Shown here one piece after another: positions 8,272 to 16,903 of a stretch of 64,000 nucleotides of DNA. The notes beneath the pieces are model-generated. The model saw nothing but the letters and a program-made list of their open reading frames with translations, was not told where the DNA came from and did not search any database. The position numbers and the translations under genes were made by a program. Source of the DNA: Halohasta litorea (lineage in GTDB: Archaea; Halobacteriota; Halobacteria; Halobacteriales; Haloferacaceae). The stretch is taken from NCBI RefSeq assembly GCF_024494645.1, contig NZ_JANHDJ010000001.1, positions 558,001 to 622,000 of the forward strand, written 5' to 3'. Each line of letters starts with the position of its first letter. Position 1 is the first letter of the stretch.

Positions 8272-8768
8272 TACAGGAGGAAGCGGTTCTCGTCGTCCGA
8301 CAGGTCAGTGAACTCGTCGGTCGCCTCGATCAGTTCCTCGGCAGTTGAAGAGCCGAAGGCCATCACCTCGACTTTGACGCCCTCGTGGCGGAGATGCGAG
8401 CAGAGCCGCGAGAAGTCGCCGTCGCCCGTACAGAGGACGACCGTGTCGACGTGGTTGGCCAGCGTCACCGCGTCGAGACTCATCCCCACGTCCCAGTCGG
8501 CCTTCTTGGTGCCGTCGCCGAACGTTTTGATCTCCTTGATCTTGGTCTCGAAACCGATGTCGATCAGCGCCTCAAAGAACTTCTCCTCTTCGGGGGAGTC
8601 GGCCCGAATCACGTAGGCGATCGCCCGGGTGAGTTCACGGTCCGAAACCGCCTCCGCAAGGAGCGACGAGTAGTCGATATTTCTGGAGTAGAGGCTCTGG
8701 GCCGTGTGATAGAGGTTCTGTGAGTCCGCGAGGACGGCGACCCGCTGGTTGGGGTGGATATCAGTCAT
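8271..8768 (-). CDS. NYN domain (LabA/DUF88) protein
   Basis: 165 residues. A PIN-like NYN fold: LADSQNLYHTA (near 12-22) supplies the first acidic residue, DWDVGMSLDAV the second cluster, and VVLCTGDGDFSRLC (about 109-122) the GDxDF motif. These acidic residues bind Mg2+ in RNases of this fold. LabA-type NYN proteins act in RNA processing or regulation; the substrate is unknown. The start at 8768 (ATGACTGA) overlaps the stop of the DUF2110 gene by 8 nt; an ATG two codons earlier is also possible. Confidence 0.85.
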   Translation of the reverse strand: MTDIHPNQRVAVLADSQNLYHTAQSLYSRNIDYSSLLAEAVSDRELTRAIAYVIRADSPEEEKFFEALIDIGFETKIKEIKTFGDGTKKADWDVGMSLDAVTLANHVDTVVLCTGDGDFSRLCSHLRHEGVKVEVMAFGSSTAEELIEATDEFTDLSDDENRFLL

Positions 8769-9438
8769 CCTCACCCCCGATCACACACCGGAGTTCGGAG
8801 CGCATATACTCGCCAATCGAGGCGAGCAGGCCGGGTGCATCTGTACCGTCGCCACAGATTATGGACTGTTCGAGCAGCCCGAGTCGCTCGACGGTGACGA
8901 TGTCCTGGGCGTGGCCCGCGCGGTTGACCGTCGCCCGCACCTCGCCGCGGGTGGCGCTGTTGACGTTGACCCGGCCGCGGCCACGACTCCAGTCGTAGAG
9001 TCGATCCCGCTCTTCGTCGGCCAGCCGTGAGGGCTCGCCGTAGACGAACTGCATGGGGAGATGCTGGACGAGGCCGAACCGCTCGCGGATCTGCGAGGGC
9101 GTTCCCTGTCCGAGTCCGAGTTCGTCGGCCGGAATCCGAACCTTCTCGCCCGCATCGAGGGTGATTCCATCGTCGTCCCATGATTCGAGCGTGCCGATGT
9201 AGGTCTCGCCCTCGGTGAAGTGGTCAGTGACTTCCCCCCAGCGTTCGCCGAGGACGTTCCGGGCGGCCGTCGCGTCGTCGCCGGTGAGGGTGACCGTAAC
9301 GAAGTCGTCCCGGCGGACGCCGAGTTCGGCCTCGACGCTGAGTTGGTGGATGTCGTTTTCGATCAGTGATCCGAGGCTCTTGAGCGCGCGCTCGCGGGCC
9401 TCGCCTTCGACGTAGCATTTGGTGGCTAAAACAACCAT
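8761..9438 (-). CDS. DUF2110 family protein
   Basis: 225 residues starting MVVLATKCYVEGEARERAL. This archaeal family is repeatedly found beside the TFE gene and has no settled function. A central segment (TYIGTLESWDDDGITLDAG) has the look of a small beta-barrel, and a VNVNSATRGEVRATVNRAGH stretch follows. The start codon shares one base with the tfe stop, and its own end overlaps the NYN gene. The operon order is TFE, DUF2110, NYN, small membrane protein. The context suggests a role in transcription or RNA handling; that is inference. Confidence 0.85.
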   Translation of the reverse strand: MVVLATKCYVEGEARERALKSLGSLIENDIHQLSVEAELGVRRDDFVTVTLTGDDATAARNVLGERWGEVTDHFTEGETYIGTLESWDDDGITLDAGEKVRIPADELGLGQGTPSQIRERFGLVQHLPMQFVYGEPSRLADEERDRLYDWSRGRGRVNVNSATRGEVRATVNRAGHAQDIVTVERLGLLEQSIICGDGTDAPGLLASIGEYMRSELRCVIGGEDD

Positions 9439-9962
9439 TAGGCGTGAATGTCGACGTTGAGTTCGTCGCGAAGAGCGTCGACTCGGTCCTCCAGGGCATC
9501 GACGAGCCGGTCGTTGTCCATCGACTCCAGCGGTGAGGCACACTCGGGACACTCGAAGCCGAAGTCCATCGCCTCGCCGAACTCGAAGCGGATCGAACAC
9601 ACTTCACAGAGGTAGAACTCGTGCATCCGCTCGTACTCCTCTCGCTCCTCGATGGCCTCCAGGAGGCGGTGCATCTCCTCTTCGAGATTCTCGGGAATGT
9701 TATCGTAGTGGAACGTCCACAGGTAGGTCAGCCACCCCGAATCCTCGTCGCGGAGCCGACGGTAGGAGGCCAGATCGTTCTCGTAGAGGATGAACAGCGC
9801 ACGCCGGACCGTGTTCAGTTCGAGATCCAACTGCTCTGCGAGCTCTTCGTCGGTCACTTCGCCGTCCGGCGGGGCCGCCGCGACGGGCATCCCCTCCGGG
9901 CCGACCAACTCGTGGAGGTACTTCTGGATAACCGGGTCGTTCAGCAGATCCTCAAAAGCCAT
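9438..9962 (-). CDS. tfe: Transcription initiation factor TFE (TFIIE alpha)
   Basis: 174 residues. An N-terminal extended winged helix (1-90, with TDEELAEQLDLELNTVRRALF) is followed by a helical linker and a C-terminal zinc ribbon with Cys119, Cys122, Cys138 and Cys141. TFE binds RNA polymerase next to the clamp and helps open promoter DNA. The start MAFEDLLNDP is typical for haloarchaea. A TTTTAA element at 9988-9993 lies about 26 bp upstream, so the transcript should be leaderless. Confidence 0.95.
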   Translation of the reverse strand: MAFEDLLNDPVIQKYLHELVGPEGMPVAAAPPDGEVTDEELAEQLDLELNTVRRALFILYENDLASYRRLRDEDSGWLTYLWTFHYDNIPENLEEEMHRLLEAIEEREEYERMHEFYLCEVCSIRFEFGEAMDFGFECPECASPLESMDNDRLVDALEDRVDALRDELNVDIHA

Positions 9963-9987
9963 TACCGGTATTCGGCGGTGAACTCGG

Positions 9988-9993
9988 TTAAAA
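9988..9993 (-). promoter_or_regulatory. TATA element of the TFE operon
   Basis: TTTTAA on the minus strand, centred about 28 bp from the tfe start codon. It would drive the four-gene operon down to 8098. Confidence 0.55.
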
Positions 9994-10018
9994 GCACCGA
10001 ACCGCCCCTGTGGTCGCG

Positions 10019-10585
10019 TTAGGCGTCGGGATTTCGCTCCTCGCCCTCGGCGTCGCCGCCCACGACCTTCTTGCCGGTCGACTGTGGAATCACCCGATTC
10101 TCCGCGTCGACCCACTCCTGTTCCAGCTCTCGGCCCTCGAACAGCCGATCCAAAAAGACGGCCAGTCCGGCGACCTCGGAGTGCGGTTGGTTGGTGACGC
10201 CGACGTTCCAGTCGGCGTACTCGTAGATCTCGAAGGGGACTTTCTCGCCACCGACGACGACCATCAGCGGCTCGTCTTCGAGGGCGGTTCGAACCTCGCC
10301 TTCGACCTCCTGGACCGGGAGGCCGTACATCGTGAGATGGGCAACGTTCCCGTCCCAGTTCTCGACGAGCGCCCGGAGGCTGTCGCTCTGTTCGATCTCG
10401 AAGGGGCCGCCGAACCGATCCGTAATGTCCTGGACCGTCTCGACGGATTGCCCCGCGTTGTCGGGGACGATCACCCGGTCGGCACCGAGCGCGCGGGCGG
10501 TGAGCCCGACGTGGGTCGTCATCCGGTCGTCCCGTCCCGGCCGGTGGCCGTAGCGGACGACGACGACCTCGTGTGGCGTTTGCAT
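10019..10585 (-). CDS. trm56: tRNA (cytidine56-2'-O)-methyltransferase aTrm56
   Basis: 188 residues. A SPOUT-class methyltransferase specific to archaea that 2'-O-methylates C56 in the T-loop. Family markers are the start VVVVRYGHRPGRDDRMTTHVGL (residues 8-29), LTARALGADR, the knot region MVVVGGEKVPFEIYEYADWNVGV and TNQPHSEVAGLAVFLDRL. The start at 10585 (MQTPHEV) fits; upstream in-frame codons extend into the promoter repeat region and are rejected. Confidence 0.92.
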   Translation of the reverse strand: MQTPHEVVVVRYGHRPGRDDRMTTHVGLTARALGADRVIVPDNAGQSVETVQDITDRFGGPFEIEQSDSLRALVENWDGNVAHLTMYGLPVQEVEGEVRTALEDEPLMVVVGGEKVPFEIYEYADWNVGVTNQPHSEVAGLAVFLDRLFEGRELEQEWVDAENRVIPQSTGKKVVGGDAEGEERNPDA

Positions 10586-10651
10586 AGCCGAAGGGAGTCG
10601 GCGACCCACCCTGTGGGTTTCGTTTTGTCGCTCGTGGGTCGATTTCGGACC

Positions 10652-10710
10652 GGTAGCCACCGACTACCGTGTCGACCACAACGTTCAATCCGCGGTAGTG
10701 AGTGGCTACC
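10652..10710. repeat. Inverted pair of 17-bp motifs between trm56 and peroxiredoxin genes
   Basis: GGTAGCCACCGACTACC at 10652-10668 and GGTAGTGAGTGGCTACC at 10694-10710 are reverse complements at 15 of 17 bases, separated by 25 bp. The second copy ends two bases before the peroxiredoxin ATG. Together they could form a hairpin in RNA or two operator sites in the divergent promoter. Each copy also contains its own GGTAG/CTACC dyad. Confidence 0.55.
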
Positions 10711-10712
10711 AT

Positions 10713-11201
10713 ATGGCATCTACCGGCAATCAGGCACCCGATTTCACCGCACCGCTCGTGAGCGACGACGACACCGTCGCCACGACGTTCTCCGATCACC
10801 TCGGCTCCGGGCCGGTCGTGTTGGCGTTCTTCCCGGCGGCGTTTTCGACGACGTGTACCGAGGAGGTCTGTACGTTCCGCGACCAGTTGGCCCGGTTCAA
10901 CGACGTTGGGGCGACCGTCTTCGGGGTCAGCACCGACACCTCGTATGCGCTCGAACGGTTTCGCGAGGAAAACGGCCTCACCTTCGGACTGCTCAGCGAT
11001 AACGATGGCTCGATCATCGAGGCCTACGACCTGGTCGATGACCACTCGTTCGCCGACAAGGGCCTGACCGGTGTGGCGACCCGTTCGGTGTTCGTCGTCG
11101 ACGCAGCGGGGACCATCCAGTACGTCTGGATCGCGGACAATCCCGGCCAAGAGCCCGACTACGAGGTGGTCGTCGAGGCGGTCGAATCACTGGCTAACTG
11201 A
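10713..11201 (+). CDS. Peroxiredoxin, PrxQ/BCP type
   Basis: 162 residues of the AhpC/TSA fold. The peroxidatic cysteine is Cys48 in AFSTTCTEEVC, and a second cysteine five residues later (Cys53) matches the CxxxxC spacing of PrxQ enzymes with an intramolecular disulfide. The enzyme reduces hydrogen peroxide and organic peroxides with a thioredoxin-like donor. The ATG at 10713 is chosen (MASTGNQAPDF matches the family); an in-frame GTG at 10698 lies in the repeat. The divergent neighbour is trm56. Confidence 0.9.
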   Translation: MASTGNQAPDFTAPLVSDDDTVATTFSDHLGSGPVVLAFFPAAFSTTCTEEVCTFRDQLARFNDVGATVFGVSTDTSYALERFREENGLTFGLLSDNDGSIIEAYDLVDDHSFADKGLTGVATRSVFVVDAAGTIQYVWIADNPGQEPDYEVVVEAVESLAN

Positions 11202-11248
11202 CAGATCGGGCCGAGTGTTTTTGCCGGTCGGGGCGAAACAGTGGCCGA

Positions 11249-12052
11249 ATGAGCGATTCCGAGCAGTCGACCTTCGAATACGACCCAGAGGCCGACCACC
11301 CGTATCCCGACGAGCGGCTCAACGAGATTCTGCCGGTGGTTACCTCCGACCCCGAGATCGTCACCTACCTGGAGGCCCAGAACGTCAACGCCGTCACCCG
11401 CAAACAGTACAGCGACCACGGCCCGAAACATATCGAGATCGTCCGGAACCGCGCCTTACGGCTGTACGAACTGCTCAAAGAGGGCGGCATCGAGTTCAAC
11501 GGCGCGACCGAACAAGGACTTGAGGAATCCTTCGAGCCGGTGATCCTCGCGCTTGCGGCGACGCTCCACGATATCGGTCACGTCGTCCACCGCGACAGCC
11601 ACTCGTATTACTCGATTCCGCTGGCGGCAGATGTCCTCGACCGACTGCTGCCGGAGCTCTACGGCACCGAAACCGCTGTCCGAGTGAAGGCTGAAGTCCT
11701 CCATGCGATTCTCTGTCACCATACCGAGGAGACCCCACTTACGAAGGAGGCCGGAGTCATCCGAATCGCCGACGGGCTCGACATGGAGCGCGGTCGCTCG
11801 CGGATTCCCTACGAGAGCGGTGGTCGCGGGATCAACACGCTATCGAGCCAGGCCATCGAGAACGTCCGGCTCATCCCCGGCGACGAGACGCCGGTGTTGG
11901 TCGAAATCGAGATGATCAACGCCGCGGGCGTCTATCAGGTCGACAATCTGCTGAAGGCCAAACTCGGCGGCTCACTGCTCGAAGACCAGGTGCGGATCGT
12001 TGCGGTCAACACGAAGGCCGACGATATGCTGGTCGAACGAATCGAACTGTAA
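11249..12052 (+). CDS. HD-domain phosphohydrolase
   Basis: 267 residues. The metal-binding HD signature is clear: DHGPKH at 56-61, LHDIGH at 106-111 (His-Asp pair 107-108), HAILCHHTEE, and IRIADGLDMERGR with the final Asp. The C-terminal third is a separate beta-rich domain (VEIEMINAAGVYQVDNL). HD enzymes of this group are usually nucleotide or cyclic-nucleotide phosphohydrolases. The substrate cannot be told from sequence. The gene stands alone behind the peroxiredoxin gene. Confidence 0.8.
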   Translation: MSDSEQSTFEYDPEADHPYPDERLNEILPVVTSDPEIVTYLEAQNVNAVTRKQYSDHGPKHIEIVRNRALRLYELLKEGGIEFNGATEQGLEESFEPVILALAATLHDIGHVVHRDSHSYYSIPLAADVLDRLLPELYGTETAVRVKAEVLHAILCHHTEETPLTKEAGVIRIADGLDMERGRSRIPYESGGRGINTLSSQAIENVRLIPGDETPVLVEIEMINAAGVYQVDNLLKAKLGGSLLEDQVRIVAVNTKADDMLVERIEL

Positions 12053-12161
12053 GTGGTTCGACCTCGATCTCCGAGAGAGCCCAATATATTAGGCCCTGTT
12101 CTTATTCGGTAACGGTACCTCCGAGTAATTGCGAACCCCCCAGACGGTCACCCCCTCCCCC

Positions 12162-12524
12162 ATGTCCACCCCTCCACACTACCCGACTACGGACTGTGCC
12201 GAACTGCTGTCGGACCCCACACGCCGACGGATCTGCTCGATACTCAGTAGCCCCGACCCACCCGTCTCCGAGCGGGATCTCGCAGTCGAACTCGCTACTC
12301 GGTTTCTCGATCGGCCAGCCGCCGACATCACCCCCGAGCAGCGACGGCAGCAACAGATTTCCCTCCACCACCACCAGCTCCCGAAGCTCGCCGACCATGG
12401 CCTGATCGTCTACGACCAGACGACACGAACGGTCTCGCTCACCGCCGAGGGGTATGAGGCACTGGCGGCCTCCACCGACACCCACCACCAGCCCCCGGCT
12501 ACAGCGTTTATACGCACGGACTAA
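12162..12524 (+). CDS. Winged-helix domain protein (DUF7344-like)
   Basis: 120 residues. A haloarchaeal winged-helix layout: LLSDPTRRRICSILSS (about 15-30), VSERDLAVELA as recognition-helix entry, QQQISLHHHQLPKLADHGLIVYD as the long helix and wing, and VSLTAEGYEAL at the end. Such proteins are DNA-binding regulators whose targets are usually local. It sits just upstream of the pilus operon, which it may control; that is inference. The ATG at 12162 is preferred over an in-frame TTG at 12129. Confidence 0.7.
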   Translation: MSTPPHYPTTDCAELLSDPTRRRICSILSSPDPPVSERDLAVELATRFLDRPAADITPEQRRQQQISLHHHQLPKLADHGLIVYDQTTRTVSLTAEGYEALAASTDTHHQPPATAFIRTD

Positions 12525-12604
12525 CGACCGGTTCCGCTGTCGTATCGACCCACGATTCTCCAGACTGACGCCGCTCCCAGCAGTCGGTTCTGGCCGACCT
12601 ATCT

Positions 12605-12676
12605 ATCAGATATATTTTATATATCGTACATACCTATCCGATTGATTATTAAGTGATCCGAACAGATACAGGAGGT
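12605..12676 (+). promoter_or_regulatory. AT-rich promoter and Shine-Dalgarno of the pilus operon
   Basis: The stretch 12608-12625 (ATATATTTTATATATC) is much more AT-rich than its surroundings and includes a good TATA element. GGAGGT at 12671-12676 is complementary to the 16S rRNA 3' end and lies about 15 nt before the ATG at 12692. This message therefore has a leader, unlike many genes here. Confidence 0.5.
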
Positions 12677-12691
12677 ACCTGAGCCACTAGT

Positions 12692-14431
12692 ATGTCTGAC
12701 TCCGAGTCTTCGCGGGAGATCCCAGGTGACGATTGGGATCGGGAACACGCCAGTCTCTCCAGCCGAGGGCGGCAGGACACCGCCGACAGCGATGGGTTTT
12801 TCGAGACTGCAGCGAGCCGGTTCGAGGAGCTTCGACACCGACTCGATCTGGTCGGCAAGATCATTCGCGGGTCGCCGATCTCCGTTCGGCCGTACCGTCC
12901 GGCGTCTGACGGCCATCTGTCTACCTTTGAGATCCCCGACGGCGAGGAGGAAGTCGACCGCTACTGGGTCAACGCCCCCTTCGCCTACGTCGTCATCACC
13001 TACGACGACACGGTCAGCGAGCGGTACTACAATGCGGTCGAACCCGACCTCGATAGCTTCGAACAGAACCTGTTGGCGAGACTCAAAACCGATATCCGGG
13101 CTCCCCTGATGTACCAATCTGCCGACGAATCCAGCACCGAGGAGGCGCTGGTCTCCGAACTCAGTCGGCTCCTGGAGACCTACGGGATCGAAGTCGGGAT
13201 GCGGACGTTTTATGCGCTGTTCTACTATCTCAAGCGGGATTTCCGGGATTTCGGGAAGCTCGACCCGCTGTTAAACGACGAACACATCGAGGACATCTCC
13301 TGTGACGGCTACGATCTGCCGATCTTCGTCTACCACGACGACTACACCGATATCGAGACCAACATCTCCTTCGGCGAGCAGGAACTCGACAACTTCGTCA
13401 TTCGGCTGGCCCAGCAGTCGGGTCAACACATCAGCGTCGGCGATCCGATGGTCGAGGCGACGCTCGAAGACGGCTCCCGCGCCGAGATGTCGCTGGGCCG
13501 CGAAGTAACGCCGCGGGGGTCGGCCTTTACGATCCGGCAGTACGCCGACGACCCCCTGACGCCGATCGATCTCATCAACTACAACACCTTCAGCATCGAG
13601 CAGATGGCCTACTTCTGGCTCTGTATCGAGAACAACAAGAGCCTCATTTTCGCCGGTGGTACGGCGTCCGGAAAGACGACGTCGATGAACGCGGTGTCAA
13701 TGTTCATCCCGCCGCGGTCGAAGGTGTTGACCATCGAGGACACCCGTGAGCTGTCGCTGTACCACGACAACTGGCTGTCGTCGGTGACCCGCGAACAGCT
13801 CAGCGAGGGGTCGGACATCGATATGTACGACCTGCTGCGGTCGGCACTCCGCCACCGACCGGAGTACATCATCGTCGGCGAGGTCAGAGGCAAGGAGGCC
13901 GTCACGCTGTTCCAGGCGATGAACACGGGCCACACCACCTTCTCGACGATGCACGCCGACTCGATCGAGACCGTCATCAACCGGCTGGAAAACGAGCCGA
14001 TCAACGTCCCGCGGGCGATGGTCCAGTCGCTGGATATGCTGTCGATCCAGACGCAGGCCCGGATCGACGAACAGCGCGTCCGGCGGGCCCGCGTGATCGG
14101 CGAGATCCGCGGCATCGACCAGCGTACTGGTGAGTTGGACTACGCCTCGGCATTTAATTGGAACGCCAACAACGACACCTTCGTCAGCAACGACAGCGAA
14201 CTCCTCGAAGAGATTCAAGACGAACGCGGCTGGAGCCGAAACCAGCTGCTCAGGGAGATGCGCAACCGCAGGCAGGTGTTGTCCTTCCTCCAGCAGAAGG
14301 GAATCAGCGACTACCGGCAGTTCACGGCGCTGATCAACGAGTACTACGCCCACAAACAGCGTGTCCTGGACCGCATCGCAGATGACGACTCGGTCGACGA
14401 GGTGTCGGTCGAACAGCCGGTCGACAGCTAA
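12692..14431 (+). CDS. Type IV pilus / archaellum-family secretion ATPase (PilB/FlaI-like)
   Basis: 579 residues. A VirB11/FlaI-type ATPase with an N-terminal domain rich in acidic residues, then FGKLDPLLNDEHIEDISCDGYDLP (near 188), which leads to the hexamer interface. Walker A is AGGTASGKTTSMN (about 319), the Asp box lies in LTIEDTRELSL, Walker B is RPEYIIVGEVRGKEA (about 388), and a His box is in TGHTTFSTMHADS. It powers assembly of type IV pilus-like filaments in archaea. Its stop overlaps the start of the membrane platform gene. No pilin gene is next to it. Confidence 0.9.
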   Translation: MSDSESSREIPGDDWDREHASLSSRGRQDTADSDGFFETAASRFEELRHRLDLVGKIIRGSPISVRPYRPASDGHLSTFEIPDGEEEVDRYWVNAPFAYVVITYDDTVSERYYNAVEPDLDSFEQNLLARLKTDIRAPLMYQSADESSTEEALVSELSRLLETYGIEVGMRTFYALFYYLKRDFRDFGKLDPLLNDEHIEDISCDGYDLPIFVYHDDYTDIETNISFGEQELDNFVIRLAQQSGQHISVGDPMVEATLEDGSRAEMSLGREVTPRGSAFTIRQYADDPLTPIDLINYNTFSIEQMAYFWLCIENNKSLIFAGGTASGKTTSMNAVSMFIPPRSKVLTIEDTRELSLYHDNWLSSVTREQLSEGSDIDMYDLLRSALRHRPEYIIVGEVRGKEAVTLFQAMNTGHTTFSTMHADSIETVINRLENEPINVPRAMVQSLDMLSIQTQARIDEQRVRRARVIGEIRGIDQRTGELDYASAFNWNANNDTFVSNDSELLEEIQDERGWSRNQLLREMRNRRQVLSFLQQKGISDYRQFTALINEYYAHKQRVLDRIADDDSVDEVSVEQPVDS

Positions 14432-16494
14432 TGTTCGCGTATCTCCCCCTGCTGGTCGGCCTCGGACTGTTTTCGGTGTTGCTGTTGCCACAGGTCAGCG
14501 ACCGCGCCGAGACCGTGATGGACGGCGTCGGTCAAGCGCTGTTGGGGGAGACCGTCAGCACGGAGGCCCGGCGGCGCGAGCAGCTGCCGGAGATGGAGGC
14601 CGCACACATCCCCCGTTCACACCGGTCGTTCAGCTCACAGACCGTGTTGTACTCGATTATCGCGGCCATCGCGGCCGGGTTGATGAGTCTCTCGGTGCTG
14701 TGGCTGCTGGTTTCGTTTCTGCAGGGATTGGCCGATTCGGTCAGTGTGATCGACCGGATCGAGGGCCTCGGTCTCCTGGAGTTCTGGCCCCGGCTTGCGG
14801 TAACGGTGTTCGGCAGTCTGGCTGCGACGGTCATCGTCGGCTTCACTGCCAACTGGCTGCGGTGGTTCGTCATCGACCAACAGGCCTACTCCCGTGGCTC
14901 GCAGATCGACGCGACGCTCCCCCGGACGGTGGCGTTCATGTACGCCCTCTCTCGGAGCGGGATGGCGTTCACCCAGGTGCTGCGGACGCTGGCCGACAAC
15001 CGGCGGGTGTACGGCGAGGCCGCCGACGAGGTCAACGCGACCGTCAGACAGATGGATCTGTTCGGCGTCGACCTCCAGACCGCCATCGAGGACATGGGCG
15101 AGCGAACCCCTTCCGACAACATGGCCGAACTCAGCGAGAACCTCGGCAGCGTGCTGGGCAGCGGTCGGAGCCTCTCGTCGTATCTCCACTCCCAGTACGA
15201 ACGCTACAAGGAGGAAGCCGAGGCCCAACAGGAGCAGTATCTCGAACTGCTGTCGACGCTGGCCGAAGCCTACGTGACCGTCCTCGTGGCGGGGCCGCTG
15301 TTCATCATCACGACGCTGGCGGTGATCGGCCTCGTCCTCCAGGACACCCTCCCGGTGATGCGGGTAATCACGTATGTCGGGATTCCGCTGGCGACGCTGG
15401 CGTTTATTATCTACGTCGACAGCGTCACCCAGTCGGTCGGGACGCCCGGCGATGCCGACCGCGAGGAGATCGACGACAGCCCGGCGGCCCAGCAGACCCA
15501 GCCGGTCGCCGACGGCGGTGTGGCTGAGGATCGCTGGCTGCGGCAGCGGGAAATCCTCGATACTTACGACAAACTCAACCGCGTGCTGACGTGGCTCACA
15601 CAGCCCGGTGAGATCATTCTCCGGCGGCCGACGCTCACTTTCGGCATCACGGTCCCGCTCGGCCTGCTGTGGGTCGTCCTGACGATCGGCGAGTTCGAGG
15701 TCGAGCTCTTCGACTTCCTCGAAGCCGTCGTCCCGCCGATAACCGAGGCCGGGATCGTCGCCCTCGGTACCTACGCGGTCGTCTACGAGCTCCGCAAGCG
15801 ACAGGCCCGCAGCATCGAGCAGGCGATTCCTGACTTCCTGGACCGGTTTGCCAGCGTCAACGACGCCGGGATGACGATCATCGAGAGCTTCCGCCGAGTG
15901 AAAAACAGCGATCTCGGCGGGCTCACACCCGAACTCGAACGGACGTGGCGGGATATCCAGTGGGGATCCGATGTCGAGACCGCGCTCAAACGGATGGACC
16001 GACGGATCGACTCGCCGGTCGTCACGCGTGCGGTGACGCTTGCGACCAATGCGATGCAGACCAGCGACGACATCGCACCCGTTCTCGAAATCGCGGCCGA
16101 CGAGGCGCGGTCGACCCACGTCCTGAACAAACAGCGCAAGCAGACGATGTTGACCTATCTGGTGGTCATCTACGTCGCCTTCCTGGTGTTCCTCGGCATC
16201 ATGGCCGCGCTCATGATCTCGTTCATTCCGGCCATCGAGGACGTGATGGCCCAAATGGCCGAAAGCACCTCCGGTTCCGGCGGGGCGGCTCCCGGCGCGG
16301 GTCTCGGACTGGCAGGAAACCCCGAGGAGCTCAACATATCGGGCTACGAGACTATCTTCTTCCACGTCACGCTCGTGCAGGCGACCTGCTCGGGACTGGT
16401 TGCCGGACAGCTCGGCCAGGGGTCGATCAAGGACGGCGTGAAACACTCGACGATCATGTTGGTCATCACCTACATCCTGTTTACCGTCCTGTAG
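14431..16494 (+). CDS. Type IV pilus inner-membrane platform protein (PilC/TadC-like)
   Basis: 687 residues. Two type II secretion F-type domains in tandem (about 140-340 and 430-640), each ending with a membrane-helix pair, plus further helices at both ends: eight or so in all. Between the halves lies a hydrophilic, acidic linker (about 330-375). Double-domain platform proteins are normal for haloarchaeal PilC and FlaJ. The start overlaps the ATPase stop by one base (TAATG), so the two are one operon. Pilins must be encoded elsewhere. Confidence 0.88.
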   Translation: MFAYLPLLVGLGLFSVLLLPQVSDRAETVMDGVGQALLGETVSTEARRREQLPEMEAAHIPRSHRSFSSQTVLYSIIAAIAAGLMSLSVLWLLVSFLQGLADSVSVIDRIEGLGLLEFWPRLAVTVFGSLAATVIVGFTANWLRWFVIDQQAYSRGSQIDATLPRTVAFMYALSRSGMAFTQVLRTLADNRRVYGEAADEVNATVRQMDLFGVDLQTAIEDMGERTPSDNMAELSENLGSVLGSGRSLSSYLHSQYERYKEEAEAQQEQYLELLSTLAEAYVTVLVAGPLFIITTLAVIGLVLQDTLPVMRVITYVGIPLATLAFIIYVDSVTQSVGTPGDADREEIDDSPAAQQTQPVADGGVAEDRWLRQREILDTYDKLNRVLTWLTQPGEIILRRPTLTFGITVPLGLLWVVLTIGEFEVELFDFLEAVVPPITEAGIVALGTYAVVYELRKRQARSIEQAIPDFLDRFASVNDAGMTIIESFRRVKNSDLGGLTPELERTWRDIQWGSDVETALKRMDRRIDSPVVTRAVTLATNAMQTSDDIAPVLEIAADEARSTHVLNKQRKQTMLTYLVVIYVAFLVFLGIMAALMISFIPAIEDVMAQMAESTSGSGGAAPGAGLGLAGNPEELNISGYETIFFHVTLVQATCSGLVAGQLGQGSIKDGVKHSTIMLVITYILFTVL

Positions 16495-16590
16495 GGGCCG
16501 ACTCCGATCCCGACTGTACGCCGATCCGCATCGAGCCCCACCGCCTGTGTCGACCCGAACCCCTTTGGCCGCCAGCGAGTACTCTCGGAT

Positions 16591-16875
16591 ATGCCTGCGG
16601 ACCTCATCGAGAAGACCGACCGCTACGAGCAGATGCTTGCCGACGCCCTCGACGTTGCCGAGGAAGTCCCACCCGCCGAGACGCCGCTGGCCGAGGCCGC
16701 GACCGACTGCCGGGTGATGGCCGCCTCGTATTTGGAGGACGGTCGACATTTCCGCGAGCACGATGATCCGGTCAACGCCTTGGCCTCGTTTTCCTACGGC
16801 TACGGCTGGCTGGATGCGGGCGTGCGGATGGGCCTGTTCTCGATTCCGGAGGACACCGAACTGTTCACGACGTGA
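16591..16875 (+). CDS. DUF357 family protein
   Basis: 94 residues, all helical. The family pattern includes ATDCRVMAASYLEDGRHFREH (about 44-64) and NALASFSYGYGWLDAGVR. DUF357 proteins are short, conserved in archaea, form helical bundles and have no known activity. The gene follows the pilus operon by 96 bp and may be independent. Confidence 0.85.
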   Translation: MPADLIEKTDRYEQMLADALDVAEEVPPAETPLAEAATDCRVMAASYLEDGRHFREHDDPVNALASFSYGYGWLDAGVRMGLFSIPEDTELFTT

Positions 16876-16903
16876 TTCCGTCGACCACTATCTGCGTCGG
16901 AAA

